Assembly (NCBI GenBank): GCA_017633865.1
Contig: JAGBOM010000114.1
Span: 1-6,341, forward strand
Length of the DNA: 6,341 nt
Reading direction: 5' to 3'
Source: Opitutales bacterium
GTDB lineage: Bacteria > Verrucomicrobiota > Verrucomicrobiia > Opitutales > Intestinicryptomonadaceae
The stretch's first letter is position 1. Each line of letters opens with the position of its first letter. A program made the position numbers and the translations under genes. The notes below the pieces were generated by a model. The model was not told the DNA's origin. It saw only the letters and a list, made by a program, of their open reading frames with translations, and did not search any database. This document shows positions 1 through 6,341 of the stretch, piece by piece.

Positions 1-741
1 CCGCTGTCGGACTCTCGCGCGAACAAGGCGGGGCTACTGTCGGAGTGCGACGGCGGCACGCTTTTTATCGACAAAATCGGAAGCCTAAGCCTCGAGAACC
101 AGCAGAGGCTTTCGGATTTTTTGCGCGAAAAGGTTTTTTACAGCGCTGGCGGCTCCGCGCCGAAAACTTCCGACGTGCGGATAATGGCGGCAAGCGGCAA
201 GAATCTCGAGGAGATGGTTGAAAGCGGAACGTTCAGCGAGGATTTGTACACAAGCCTAAACGCCGTCTCCATACACCTGCCCGCCCTTCGCGACAGGCGC
301 AGCGACATCACGCTTCTCGCCGAGCACTTTATCGCCAAATTCAACAAAAAGCACAAAAAGCGCATTTCCGGAATTTCAACGCCCGCCATAAATATGCTCA
401 TGCTCTACTTCTGGCCGGGAAACGTGAGGGAGCTTGAAAACTGCATTGAAAGCGCGGTGCTGTCGGCCGAGGGCTCCGCGATTTGCGGCTACGACTTGCC
501 GGGGATTTTGCAGACGGCGCAGTCCGCGAACTTCGCGAAGCTTTCGGAGGACTGCGTCGCGGACTTTTCTGCGATGGTGCGCTCCTTCGAGCGCGAGCTC
601 ATTACCGAGGCTTTAAAAATCAACCGAGGCAACGCTTCGGCGTCCGCAAAATATTTGGGGATATCCCAAAGAATCATAAACTACAAAATCAAAAATCTCG
701 GCATCGACCCGTCTTTTTACAAAAGGCAAAAGCGCAGGTAG
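1..741 (+). CDS. Sigma-54-activator-like AAA+ regulator with Fis-type HTH, 5' partial, degenerate ATPase site
   Basis: The frame is open from base 1, so the gene begins upstream; 246 codons are visible (numbered here from the first codon). The order is that of NtrC/NifA-family enhancer-binding proteins: Walker B region GGTLFIDKIG (18-27), sensor I region (about 60-68), the FSEDLYTSLN segment (78-87), LPALRDRRSDI (93-103), sensor II WPGNVRELEN (138-147), and a C-terminal Fis-type HTH (about 197-236, with LGISQRIINYKI as recognition region). Family members hydrolyse ATP to open sigma-54 RNA polymerase promoters. Here the Walker B Glu is Lys25, sensor I ATN reads ASG (64-66 region), and both arginine-finger positions are Ser (79, 85). 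The window's first residues, PLSDS, lie where AFTGA is expected. Sensor II Arg143 and the HTH are kept, and there is no stop or frameshift. The family is clear; loss of ATPase or sigma-54 activity is inferred. Receiver or sensor domains and Walker A are outside the window. A TTG at 121 is an internal codon, not the start. Confidence 0.88.
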   Translation, partial: PLSDSRANKAGLLSECDGGTLFIDKIGSLSLENQQRLSDFLREKVFYSAGGSAPKTSDVRIMAASGKNLEEMVESGTFSEDLYTSLNAVSIHLPALRDRRSDITLLAEHFIAKFNKKHKKRISGISTPAINMLMLYFWPGNVRELENCIESAVLSAEGSAICGYDLPGILQTAQSANFAKLSEDCVADFSAMVRSFERELITEALKINRGNASASAKYLGISQRIINYKIKNLGIDPSFYKRQKRR

Positions 742-755
742 CCCCCCCGAAAAAC

Positions 756-797
756 AAATCCGCGCCGCTTTCGCGCGTTTTTGGCGGGGATTTTTTT
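756..797 (+). terminator. Probable intrinsic terminator after the regulator gene
   Basis: An 11-pair stem with one G/G mismatch forms between 756-766 (AAATCCGCGCC) and 783-793 (GGCGGGGATTT), with a 16-base loop. The T run 791-797 starts within the 3' arm and continues past it. It lies 14 bases after the regulator stop codon. The large loop and partly overlapping T run make it less ideal than the terminators further on. If active, it separates the regulator transcript from ptsI, leaving only about 40 bases for a ptsI promoter. I could not recognise a convincing one there. Confidence 0.55.
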
Positions 798-838
798 ACG
801 GTTCAAGCGCAAAATTTTATTGCGTACCCCGCGCGAAA

Positions 839-2629
839 ATGAAAGATTTTTTGCCTTGTATGAACCCCTATCCCGAGGAGCTGAAATTTACCGGCATCGC
901 AACCTCCATAGGCTCCGCCTATGGAAAGGCGTTTCTTGTGGAGCGCTCCGAGCGCTTCGTGCCCTGCTACGACATTTCCGACTCGCAGATTGACGGCGAA
1001 ATTCGGAGGTTTGAACAGGCCTTAATGAAGGCGCGAAGCGACATTTACGCCCTTAAGGAGGAGCTCTCGCAAAAGATAGGCGAAGACGAGTCCGCAATCT
1101 TCGACGCGCACCTGCTCGTCCTTGAGGACTCCGCGATAATAAACGAGGTTTATTCTTTGCTGCGCTCCTCGAAAAAGAATATCGACCACTGCTACGCCGA
1201 AGTCGTAAACCGCTTCATTTCCGCCTTCGAGGAAATCAGCGACCCCTTCATCAAAGAGCGAATTTCCGACATTAAAGACGTTTCAAAGCGCGTCATAAGC
1301 AACCTTCTCGGGCGCGACGACACCCCCGCGATGAATCTGGGCGAGCCCGTAATTCTTATAAGCAGCGACTTCTCCCCGTCCGACTTCGCCCTTATCGACA
1401 AGACCAAAGTTCTTGGCATAATTTCCGAAAAGGGCTCGCAGACAAGCCACACATCGATTCTCGCCCGCTCGCTGCGCGTGCCGTGCGTCGTGGGCATTAG
1501 CGCGGAAACTCTCGGCGTAAAAAGCGGCGACACCATCCTTTTGGACGGCTACAAGGGCTGCGTGTTCATAAACCCGTCGCAAAAAACGCAGAAGGAATAC
1601 ACGGAAATCGCAAGCATCCGCCGCGAAATCGAAAAGATTTTCGACTCGTCAATACCCTACCCCTGCGAGACCTCCGACGGCCATAAATTTTCTCTCGAAA
1701 TCAACATAGCCTCCCCCGCCGACATCGACGCCTACAAGCACATGGCAAGCATCGACGGCGTCGGCCTTTTCAGAACCGAAGCCCTCTTTATGGACAACAA
1801 CGCCTTCCTTTCCGAAGACGAGCAGTTCGAGGCGTACAAAGAGGCGGTCGAAAAGGCCGCGGGCAAGGAGGTCGTCATACGCACGCTCGACCTCGGCGGC
1901 GACAAAAATCTCGCGCTATTAAAGGAGCACCGCCGCGAGGAAAACCCGTTTATGGGCTACCGCGCCATAAGGTTCTGCCTCGACAGGGTCGACTTGTTCA
2001 CCGCGCAGCTAAAAGCGATTCTGCGCGCGAGCGCCTGCGGCAAGGCCGCGGTTTTGTTCCCGATGGTAAGCGGCATAAACGAGCTCACAAAGTGCTGCGA
2101 CATTTTGGAGCAGGCCAAGCTCGCCCTCAAAAACGAGGGAAAGCCGTTTGACGAAAATATAAAAGTCGGCGCCATGATAGAGGTTCCGAGCGCCGCCATG
2201 ATTATCGACATACTCGCCGACAAGTGCGACTTTATAAGCATAGGCACCAACGACCTTATCCAATACCTCCTCGCCGTAGACCGCGTAAACGACAAGGTCG
2301 CCCACCTCTACAACCCCGCGAACCCCGCGGTTATCCGCACGCTCGACAAAATCGTTTCCGACGGCAAGGCCGCCGGGCTTAAAGTGGCGGTCTGCGGCGA
2401 AATCGCAGCCGACCCGATTTTCGCGATACTGCTTATAGCCATGGGCGTCGACTGCCTTAGCATGGCAAGCGGCGCGGTTAGCGAAATAAAGTTTTTGCTC
2501 CGCAAGGTTTCGTTCAAGGAGCTCCAGGCGCTGAAAGAGGAAGTTCTCCGGCAAAAACGCTCGCGGGATATTTTGGCGATTTTGCGCCGCTTTAGAAGCG
2601 AGCTCATGTCAAAATATATCCACATATGA
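839..2629 (+). CDS. ptsI: Phosphoenolpyruvate-protein phosphotransferase (PTS enzyme I)
   Basis: Enzyme I takes phosphate from PEP onto a histidine and passes it to HPr, the first step of the cytoplasmic sugar phosphotransferase system. At 596 residues it is slightly longer than the usual 570-580. The N-terminal HPr-binding/phosphohistidine half carries GSQTSHTSILARS with active His204. The C-terminal PEP-binding TIM barrel carries GLFRTE (Arg312), RTLDLGGDK (Arg348), NPFMGYRAIR (Arg375), MIEVPSAA (Glu448), SIGTNDLIQY (Asp472) and VCGEIAADP (catalytic Cys519). All key residues are present, so it should be active. No GAF domain precedes it, which argues against PtsP. The ATG at 839 gives a short N-terminal extension; ATG at 860 (Met8) is a plausible alternative, and neither has a visible Shine-Dalgarno. 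The stop overlaps the next start (ATGA), so the two genes are probably co-translated. No HPr gene or EII component is in the window. Confidence 0.96.
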   Translation: MKDFLPCMNPYPEELKFTGIATSIGSAYGKAFLVERSERFVPCYDISDSQIDGEIRRFEQALMKARSDIYALKEELSQKIGEDESAIFDAHLLVLEDSAIINEVYSLLRSSKKNIDHCYAEVVNRFISAFEEISDPFIKERISDIKDVSKRVISNLLGRDDTPAMNLGEPVILISSDFSPSDFALIDKTKVLGIISEKGSQTSHTSILARSLRVPCVVGISAETLGVKSGDTILLDGYKGCVFINPSQKTQKEYTEIASIRREIEKIFDSSIPYPCETSDGHKFSLEINIASPADIDAYKHMASIDGVGLFRTEALFMDNNAFLSEDEQFEAYKEAVEKAAGKEVVIRTLDLGGDKNLALLKEHRREENPFMGYRAIRFCLDRVDLFTAQLKAILRASACGKAAVLFPMVSGINELTKCCDILEQAKLALKNEGKPFDENIKVGAMIEVPSAAMIIDILADKCDFISIGTNDLIQYLLAVDRVNDKVAHLYNPANPAVIRTLDKIVSDGKAAGLKVAVCGEIAADPIFAILLIAMGVDCLSMASGAVSEIKFLLRKVSFKELQALKEEVLRQKRSRDILAILRRFRSELMSKYIHI

Positions 2630-4044
2630 CCTCCAAGGCAAAGGCTCTTAAAAACGCCCTAAGCGGCATAGATGTCGCTTTTGACGACGAGTCTCTTTTT
2701 AACGCCTCCGTCGACAATTCAAGATACAGCTTTAAGCCCCTCGCCGTAATAAAAATCAAAAAAAGCGAAGAGATAGGCGCGGCGCTGAAAGCGGTTAGCG
2801 GGCTTGAAATCCCAATCAGCGTGCGGGGCGGCGGCAGCGGCTGCTGCGCGGGCGCCCTGCCCTTTGAAGGCGGCGCGGTCTTGGATTTAAGCGCGCTAAA
2901 TTTTATCGAGATAGACAAAGTTTCGTGGACGGCGCATGTCGGCGCGGGGGCGATAAATTCGCGAATCGACGCCCTCGCAAACGAGGCGGGGCTCGCGTAT
3001 CCGCCCGACCCTTCGTCAAAAAATTACTCCACGATAGGCGGCAACATCGCCTGCAACGCCGGCGGGCTTAGAGCCGCAAAGTACGGCGCCACGCGCGACT
3101 ACGTTATGGCGCTGAAAGTCTACACCGCCGAAGGCCGCGAGCTCAACCTGTCGCGCCCGCTAAAAAAATTCGCGTCGGGGCTGAACTTAAAAGACCTTTT
3201 TATAGGCAGCGAGGGGACGCTCGGAGTAATCGCCGAGGCGTGGCTAAAGCTTGTAAAAAAGCCGGAATGCCGCAGAACCGCCCTCGCCTATTTTGCGGAC
3301 GACTGCGCGGCGTTTAATTGCGCGGCAAAAATCCTTTCGGCAAACCTTATGCCCTCCGTAATGGAGTTTATGGACGCCGACTCCGTCGAGTGCGCCGCAA
3401 AGTTTTCGAACGCCCCCGCAAAGAAATCGGCAATGCTTTTGCTTGAGCTTGACGGCTCGGCTTCGGAGGTCGAACAGTCCTCAAAACTGCTCGGCGAAAT
3501 TTTTTCGGGGCTCTCCGAAAGCTTTGATTTTGCGGAAAGCCCGGAAGGCGCGGAAAAACTTTGGGCTATGCGCCGCGCCTGCTCGCCGGCGATGTTTTTA
3601 TTGAACAACACGAAGATAAACCAGGACATCGTTTTGCCGATTTTAAAAACCCCTGAATTTTTCTGGTTCTTCAAGGCTCTGGGCGAAAAATACGGCCTAA
3701 AAACCGCCTCTTTCGGGCACGCCGCGGACGGCAACTACCACATTCATTTTATGTACGACGGCTCCGACGCCGCGCAAAAAGCCGCCGCGCAAGAAGCGAT
3801 GCATGAGGCTATATTAAAAGCCGTAGAGCTCGGCGGCGCGGTTTCGGGAGAACACGGGCTCGGAATTTTAAAGGCGAAATATTTGCCCGTCCAAAACGGG
3901 GAAAGCGAAGCCGCCTTTATGCGCTCGATAAAAAAGCTTTTCGACCCGAAGGGAATTTTAAATCCGCGCGTTATGTTCGACCCCGCCGATTTGTCGGGCC
4001 GCTCGCCCCTGCAAAACCTAAAACTCCCCTGGGACGCTAAATAA
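2626..4044 (+). CDS. FAD-linked oxidase (GlcD / D-lactate dehydrogenase family)
   Basis: A complete 472-residue flavoprotein of the GlcD/Dld/D-2-hydroxyglutarate dehydrogenase type, which oxidises a 2-hydroxyacid to a 2-oxoacid. The N-terminal FAD-binding (PCMH) domain shows the pyrophosphate loop VRGGGSG (67-72 region), then STIGGNIACNAGGLRAAKYG (135-154) with TRDYV after it, and IGSEGTLGVI (193-202). The C-terminal FAD-oxidase domain shows LWAMRRACSPA (312-322), FGHAADGNYHIH (363-374, the HxxDGNxH site), SGEHGLGILKAKYL (407-420) and KKLFDPKGILNP (436-447). Length and motif order match the family. The ATG at 2626 overlaps the ptsI stop by four bases with no separate Shine-Dalgarno, pointing to translational coupling. 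No GlcE or GlcF partner and no CCG-type Fe-S domain is visible, so a single-subunit enzyme is likely. Substrate is undetermined: D-lactate, glycolate and D-2-hydroxyglutarate are all possible. Confidence 0.9.
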   Translation: MTSKAKALKNALSGIDVAFDDESLFNASVDNSRYSFKPLAVIKIKKSEEIGAALKAVSGLEIPISVRGGGSGCCAGALPFEGGAVLDLSALNFIEIDKVSWTAHVGAGAINSRIDALANEAGLAYPPDPSSKNYSTIGGNIACNAGGLRAAKYGATRDYVMALKVYTAEGRELNLSRPLKKFASGLNLKDLFIGSEGTLGVIAEAWLKLVKKPECRRTALAYFADDCAAFNCAAKILSANLMPSVMEFMDADSVECAAKFSNAPAKKSAMLLLELDGSASEVEQSSKLLGEIFSGLSESFDFAESPEGAEKLWAMRRACSPAMFLLNNTKINQDIVLPILKTPEFFWFFKALGEKYGLKTASFGHAADGNYHIHFMYDGSDAAQKAAAQEAMHEAILKAVELGGAVSGEHGLGILKAKYLPVQNGESEAAFMRSIKKLFDPKGILNPRVMFDPADLSGRSPLQNLKLPWDAK

Positions 4045-4184
4045 TCCGCCTCGGCTTGGTTTGCAACGCCGTCCACATCGTCGTCGAGAAAGTCCGTCTC
4101 CGACATGTAGGCATACTGAATTTGCTACTCGGTCGCGTGCCGCGGGAAAAACAACCCAAAATCTTCGCCGCCGAGTTTGAAAAA

Positions 4185-4213
4185 TTGACAAAGGCGCGCA
4201 AATCTACACCATT
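4185..4213 (+). promoter_or_regulatory. Possible metF promoter (consensus -35 box, weak -10)
   Basis: TTGACA at 4185-4190 matches the sigma-70 -35 consensus exactly and lies 50 bases before the metF start, in the short gap after the FAD oxidase gene. With a 17-base spacer the -10 would be ACCATT (4208-4213), which matches TATAAT poorly. No other spacing gives a good -10 either. The position is right for a promoter, but a chance match in AT-rich DNA is quite possible. Confidence 0.25.
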
Positions 4214-4240
4214 AAAAGGCAAAAAATTTCCACCTCAAAA

Positions 4241-5092
4241 ATGAGCAAAAAACACATATCCATTTCCGCCGAATTTTTCCCGCCCAAAACCGAGGAGGGC
4301 GCGAGGCAGATTTTAAGAACCGCGAACGTCCTAAAGAATTTTCCGCTCGATTTTGTTTCGATTACGTACGGCGCGGGCGGATCATCGAGGGAGAGGACTG
4401 TCGAATACGGGGAGCTTTTAAGGGAGATTTTCGGCTTCGAGGTTGTGCCGCATTTAACGTGCGTTGGGCACTCGAAGGCGGAATTGTTAGGCATTTTAAA
4501 GAGGCTTGCGGACTCCGGATTTAGGCGGATTATGGCCCTGCGCGGCGACGCCCCCAAAAACGCCCCCGACTTCGCGCCAAGCCCCGACGCCCTCAAGCAC
4601 GCAAGCGAGCTTATAAGCCTCATAAAGGAGCTTTACCCCGACATGGAAATTTCCTGCGCGGGCTATCCAGAAAAGCACCCCGAGGCGGCGTCGTTTAAAA
4701 GCGACATCGAATATTTAAAGCTCAAAACCGATCTTGGCGCGGGCAGCGTTTTAACGCAGCTTTTCTTCAACAACTCCGCGTTTTTCGATTTTCAAAAAGA
4801 GTGCAAAAGCGCGGGCATAGGCGCGTCAATCCACGCGGGCGTAATGCCTGCTTTAACGCTCAAGCAGGCGCGGAATTTCTGCTCGATGTGCGGCTCGGCG
4901 CTGCCGGAGGAGCTTGAGAGGCGGCTTGAAGCGGCGGGCTCGGAGGAGGCTCAGGCGCGGGTCGGGCTCGACTGGGCAAAAGGCCAGATTTCCGAGCTTA
5001 TTTCGCGCGGGGTTGACGGCATTCATCTATACATTTTAAACCGCCCGAAATCCGCAATCGAGCTTATGGGCTTCATTTTTGAAAATCTTTAA
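4241..5092 (+). CDS. metF: Methylenetetrahydrofolate reductase
   Basis: A complete 283-residue enzyme, near the usual bacterial MetF length of about 280-300. It reduces 5,10-methylene-THF to 5-methyl-THF with FAD, supplying the methyl group for methionine synthesis; cytoplasmic TIM barrel. Motifs in order: SAEFFPPKTEEG (9-20, catalytic Glu11, equivalent to E. coli Glu28), DFVSITYGAGGSSRERT (37-53), VVPHLTCVGHS (68-78), IMALRGDAP (97-105, Asp103 equivalent to E. coli Asp120), AGYPEKHPEA (140-149), LTQLFFNN (171-178, Gln173 equivalent to Gln183), KQARNFCSMCG (208-218, Phe213 equivalent to Phe223) and GIHLYILNRP (260-269). Active-site residues are kept. IHAGVMP replaces the common IPGIMP-type segment, a mild variation. 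The start is the first ATG before the conserved N-terminus; no Shine-Dalgarno precedes it. It is 196 bases after the FAD oxidase gene, so it may have its own promoter, and a strong terminator follows. No metH or other folate gene is in view. Confidence 0.96.
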   Translation: MSKKHISISAEFFPPKTEEGARQILRTANVLKNFPLDFVSITYGAGGSSRERTVEYGELLREIFGFEVVPHLTCVGHSKAELLGILKRLADSGFRRIMALRGDAPKNAPDFAPSPDALKHASELISLIKELYPDMEISCAGYPEKHPEAASFKSDIEYLKLKTDLGAGSVLTQLFFNNSAFFDFQKECKSAGIGASIHAGVMPALTLKQARNFCSMCGSALPEELERRLEAAGSEEAQARVGLDWAKGQISELISRGVDGIHLYILNRPKSAIELMGFIFENL

Positions 5093-5128
5093 GTTTTCTT
5101 TATTTTAGCGAAAATTTTGCGGGCGAAA

Positions 5129-5176
5129 AACGCCGGAAAGCGAAAAATTTTTTTCGATTTTCGGCGTTCTTTTTTT
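5129..5176 (+). terminator. Strong intrinsic terminator of metF
   Basis: An almost continuous hairpin: AACGCCG (5129-5135) pairs with CGGCGTT (5162-5168). Inside it 5136-5139 and 5141-5147 pair with 5150-5161, with one G-U pair and one mismatch, leaving a tiny loop. One C and then seven T (5170-5176) follow directly. It lies 37 bases after the metF stop, the expected position for the end of the + strand operon. Confidence 0.87.
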
Positions 5177-5246
5177 AGCGCGGGAGCCGGCTTTTTATGC
5201 TATTTCGCGGAGGGTTTGAAAAATTTTTTGCGGGAGTATGCGGGCG

Positions 5247-5273
5247 AAAAAAGGGGCGCGGAAACCGCGCCCC
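5247..5273 (-). terminator. Strong intrinsic terminator of the VWA-like gene (reads leftward)
   Basis: A perfect 9-pair GC-rich stem, GGGGCGCGG (5253-5261) with CCGCGCCCC (5265-5273), closes an AAA loop. On the - strand it is followed at once by six T (complement of 5247-5252), the classic rho-independent form. On the + strand the downstream bases are AAATGAAA, so it should act mainly on the leftward transcript, whose gene ends 50 bases upstream at 5324. Confidence 0.88.
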
Positions 5274-5323
5274 AAATGAAATTTTTAATAAAAAGCCTAT
5301 TCGCGAGGATTTTTTCGAGCGAA

Positions 5324-6341
5324 TTAATCTTCGTCGTCCGCTTCCGCTTTTTTAGTTTTATTGGCCGCGGAAGCGTCGGTGTTGGCGGGAGCCTTTACCT
5401 TTTTGATGGACCTATCGTATTCGCTAATCGGCTTTGCGCCTCTTAGGATTTTTACGGCGCCGCCGCGGTTTGCCCTCGCCCATTTTCTGGCGTTGTTGCC
5501 GTAGGCTTTGTTCCATGAGCCGTCGTCGGTTTTGGGAAGCATTATAATCATGTTAAACTGCGGGCGCTTCAGGTGCCTTTCGTCGTACATCTTTTTATAT
5601 ATCGGCTCGTAGAACGCGAAAAGTTCGGACTGCGAATATGTTTTAAATTTGAAAAGCGGCGAAAAGTCCTTCCACGTTTTGCGCTTCATAGCCTCTATTG
5701 CCTCCGGAATTCGGTTTTTCGCGGCGTAGCCCCATGGGTCGCGGATAACCATTGGCGGGATTCCCTTTTTGGCGCGTTCTACGTTTTCGGCGGCGATTAG
5801 GATTTTTGCGGCCTCGCGCGCCTTCGCGTAGTAGGAGTTTTTAACTTCCTCGGAAACAAGCTTGCCGCCCTTGCGCTCGAATTCTTCAGAGTTCTTTTTA
5901 GTGTCGGCGATGTATTTTTCGCGGGTTTTGTCGTCCATGGGCTTCCAATACTCGTCGGGGCGGGGCCAGTGGGTTGTAAGGAAGAATATGACGTCCGCGC
6001 CCTGCTCTATCGCGGCCTGGTATGCCATGTACCAGAACACGACCGCGTGCCGCTGCCAGACGTTGTTGCGCCAGCCGTCCTTTGTTGTGGCCTGGTATTC
6101 GAAGCCCTCGTTAAACGGGACGTAGGGGTAGCGCAGCTTATAATTGTCTTGCCCGTTTAGGATGCCAACTTGGAGCTCGCTTTTATTTATCGGCTCCATC
6201 CACGCCTCAAACGCGGATTTGTTCGACGAGTTTGCGGGCACGAGGGAGTCTCTAAATACGCTGACGCAGTTTATTGTGCCGTCAGGGTTTTGCCCGCGCT
6301 CGCAGTCGAAGCACATAACGTTGAATATCGACGTTGCGGGA
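5324..6341 (-). CDS. VWA-like domain protein with a large charged insertion, 5' partial
   Basis: The - strand frame is open to the window edge; 338 codons are visible (numbered from the first whole codon at 6340), so the ATG at 6316 is probably internal. I infer a von Willebrand A-like fold from the strand/helix pattern. It has a strand SIFNVMCFD (4-12), then SLVPANSSNKSAFEAWM (32-48), like the VPAT...NKxxALxWL segment of PVC-type VWA proteins. A helix then leads into GADVIFFLTTHWP (114-126) at the place of the usual LLTDG loop, and a last strand/helix/strand follows, FNMIIMLP ... ARKWARANRGGAVKIL (262-299). Between the last two lies about 135 mostly charged, helical residues (126-260). The TDG aspartate is replaced (TTH), so metal binding is doubtful. 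The tail (about 313-338) is low-complexity, rich in Lys, Ala, Asp and Glu. No membrane segment is visible. The coding call is firm; the fold is a moderate inference and the function is unknown. Confidence 0.6.
   Translation of the reverse strand, partial: PATSIFNVMCFDCERGQNPDGTINCVSVFRDSLVPANSSNKSAFEAWMEPINKSELQVGILNGQDNYKLRYPYVPFNEGFEYQATTKDGWRNNVWQRHAVVFWYMAYQAAIEQGADVIFFLTTHWPRPDEYWKPMDDKTREKYIADTKKNSEEFERKGGKLVSEEVKNSYYAKAREAAKILIAAENVERAKKGIPPMVIRDPWGYAAKNRIPEAIEAMKRKTWKDFSPLFKFKTYSQSELFAFYEPIYKKMYDERHLKRPQFNMIIMLPKTDDGSWNKAYGNNARKWARANRGGAVKILRGAKPISEYDRSIKKVKAPANTDASAANKTKKAEADDED

Noticed and set aside
798..838. A dedicated ptsI promoter between the terminator and the start codon
   Set aside because: The 41 bases are AT-rich but I found no -35/-10 pair or GG-N10-GC sigma-54 site good enough to annotate.
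483..842. A 119-codon + strand frame overlapping the regulator gene and reaching the ptsI start
   Set aside because: It is out of frame with the well-supported regulator, passes through the terminator hairpin, and its Arg/Ala-rich sequence resembles no protein family.
1283..1582. Long - strand open frames inside ptsI (also 1192-1536 and 2009-2554)
   Set aside because: They are antisense shadows of a gene with clear, complete enzyme I motifs, and none shows a domain of its own.
4056..4244. A 62-codon + strand frame with a TTG start whose stop overlaps the metF ATG as ATGA
   Set aside because: It has no ribosome site, no recognisable motif and a basic, low-information sequence; the overlap with metF is probably chance. 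It competes with the - strand reading of the same gap.
5119..5251. Direct repeat GCGGGCGAAAAA at 5119-5130 and 5240-5251
   Set aside because: Only two short copies, each flanking a terminator; most likely chance similarity within GC/A-rich terminator DNA rather than an attachment site or regulatory repeat.
5117..5446. A 109-codon + strand open frame after metF
   Set aside because: It runs through both terminator hairpins and then antisense to the VWA-like gene; its composition is that of translated AT-rich repeats.

Overview
The window holds five protein-coding genes, two of them cut by the window edges. Four run on the + strand: a sigma-54-activator-like regulator, PTS enzyme I, an FAD-linked oxidase and MetF. 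The fifth, a partial von Willebrand A-like protein, converges on them from the - strand. The DNA is moderately GC-rich, with short AT-rich gaps, many GCG/GCC/CGC codons alongside AAA/ATA/TTT, and no clear Shine-Dalgarno sequence at any visible start. Together with the style of the EI, MetF and VWA-like proteins, this loosely suggests a PVC-group bacterium such as a Verrucomicrobiota or Lentisphaerota relative. That placement is an impression, not a demonstrated result.

Region 1 (1-838): the C-terminal half of an NtrC/NifA-type AAA+ regulator with an intact Fis-type helix-turn-helix. Its ATPase signature residues are eroded in at least four separate motifs. A probable intrinsic terminator follows (756-797). 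Region 2 (839-4044): ptsI and an FAD-linked 2-hydroxyacid dehydrogenase-type oxidase, joined by a 4-base ATGA overlap and so very probably one translationally coupled transcript. Region 3 (4045-5176): a 196-base gap with a TTGACA box, then a complete metF closed by a strong terminator. Region 4 (5177-6341): a - strand terminator and the C-terminal part of a VWA-like protein with a large charged insertion and a poorly kept metal site.

The genes do not form one obvious pathway. EI consumes PEP and yields pyruvate while charging the PTS. The oxidase probably makes a 2-oxoacid from a 2-hydroxyacid, so the coupled pair could meet at the pyruvate node, but this is speculation. MetF is one-carbon metabolism. 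The most interesting signal is the regulator: its reading frame and DNA-binding domain are intact, while Walker B Glu, sensor I, both arginine fingers and apparently GAFTGA have been replaced. This suggests a regulator that no longer works as a classical sigma-54 activator. I found no CRISPR array, RNA gene, insertion sequence or clearly new multi-gene system.
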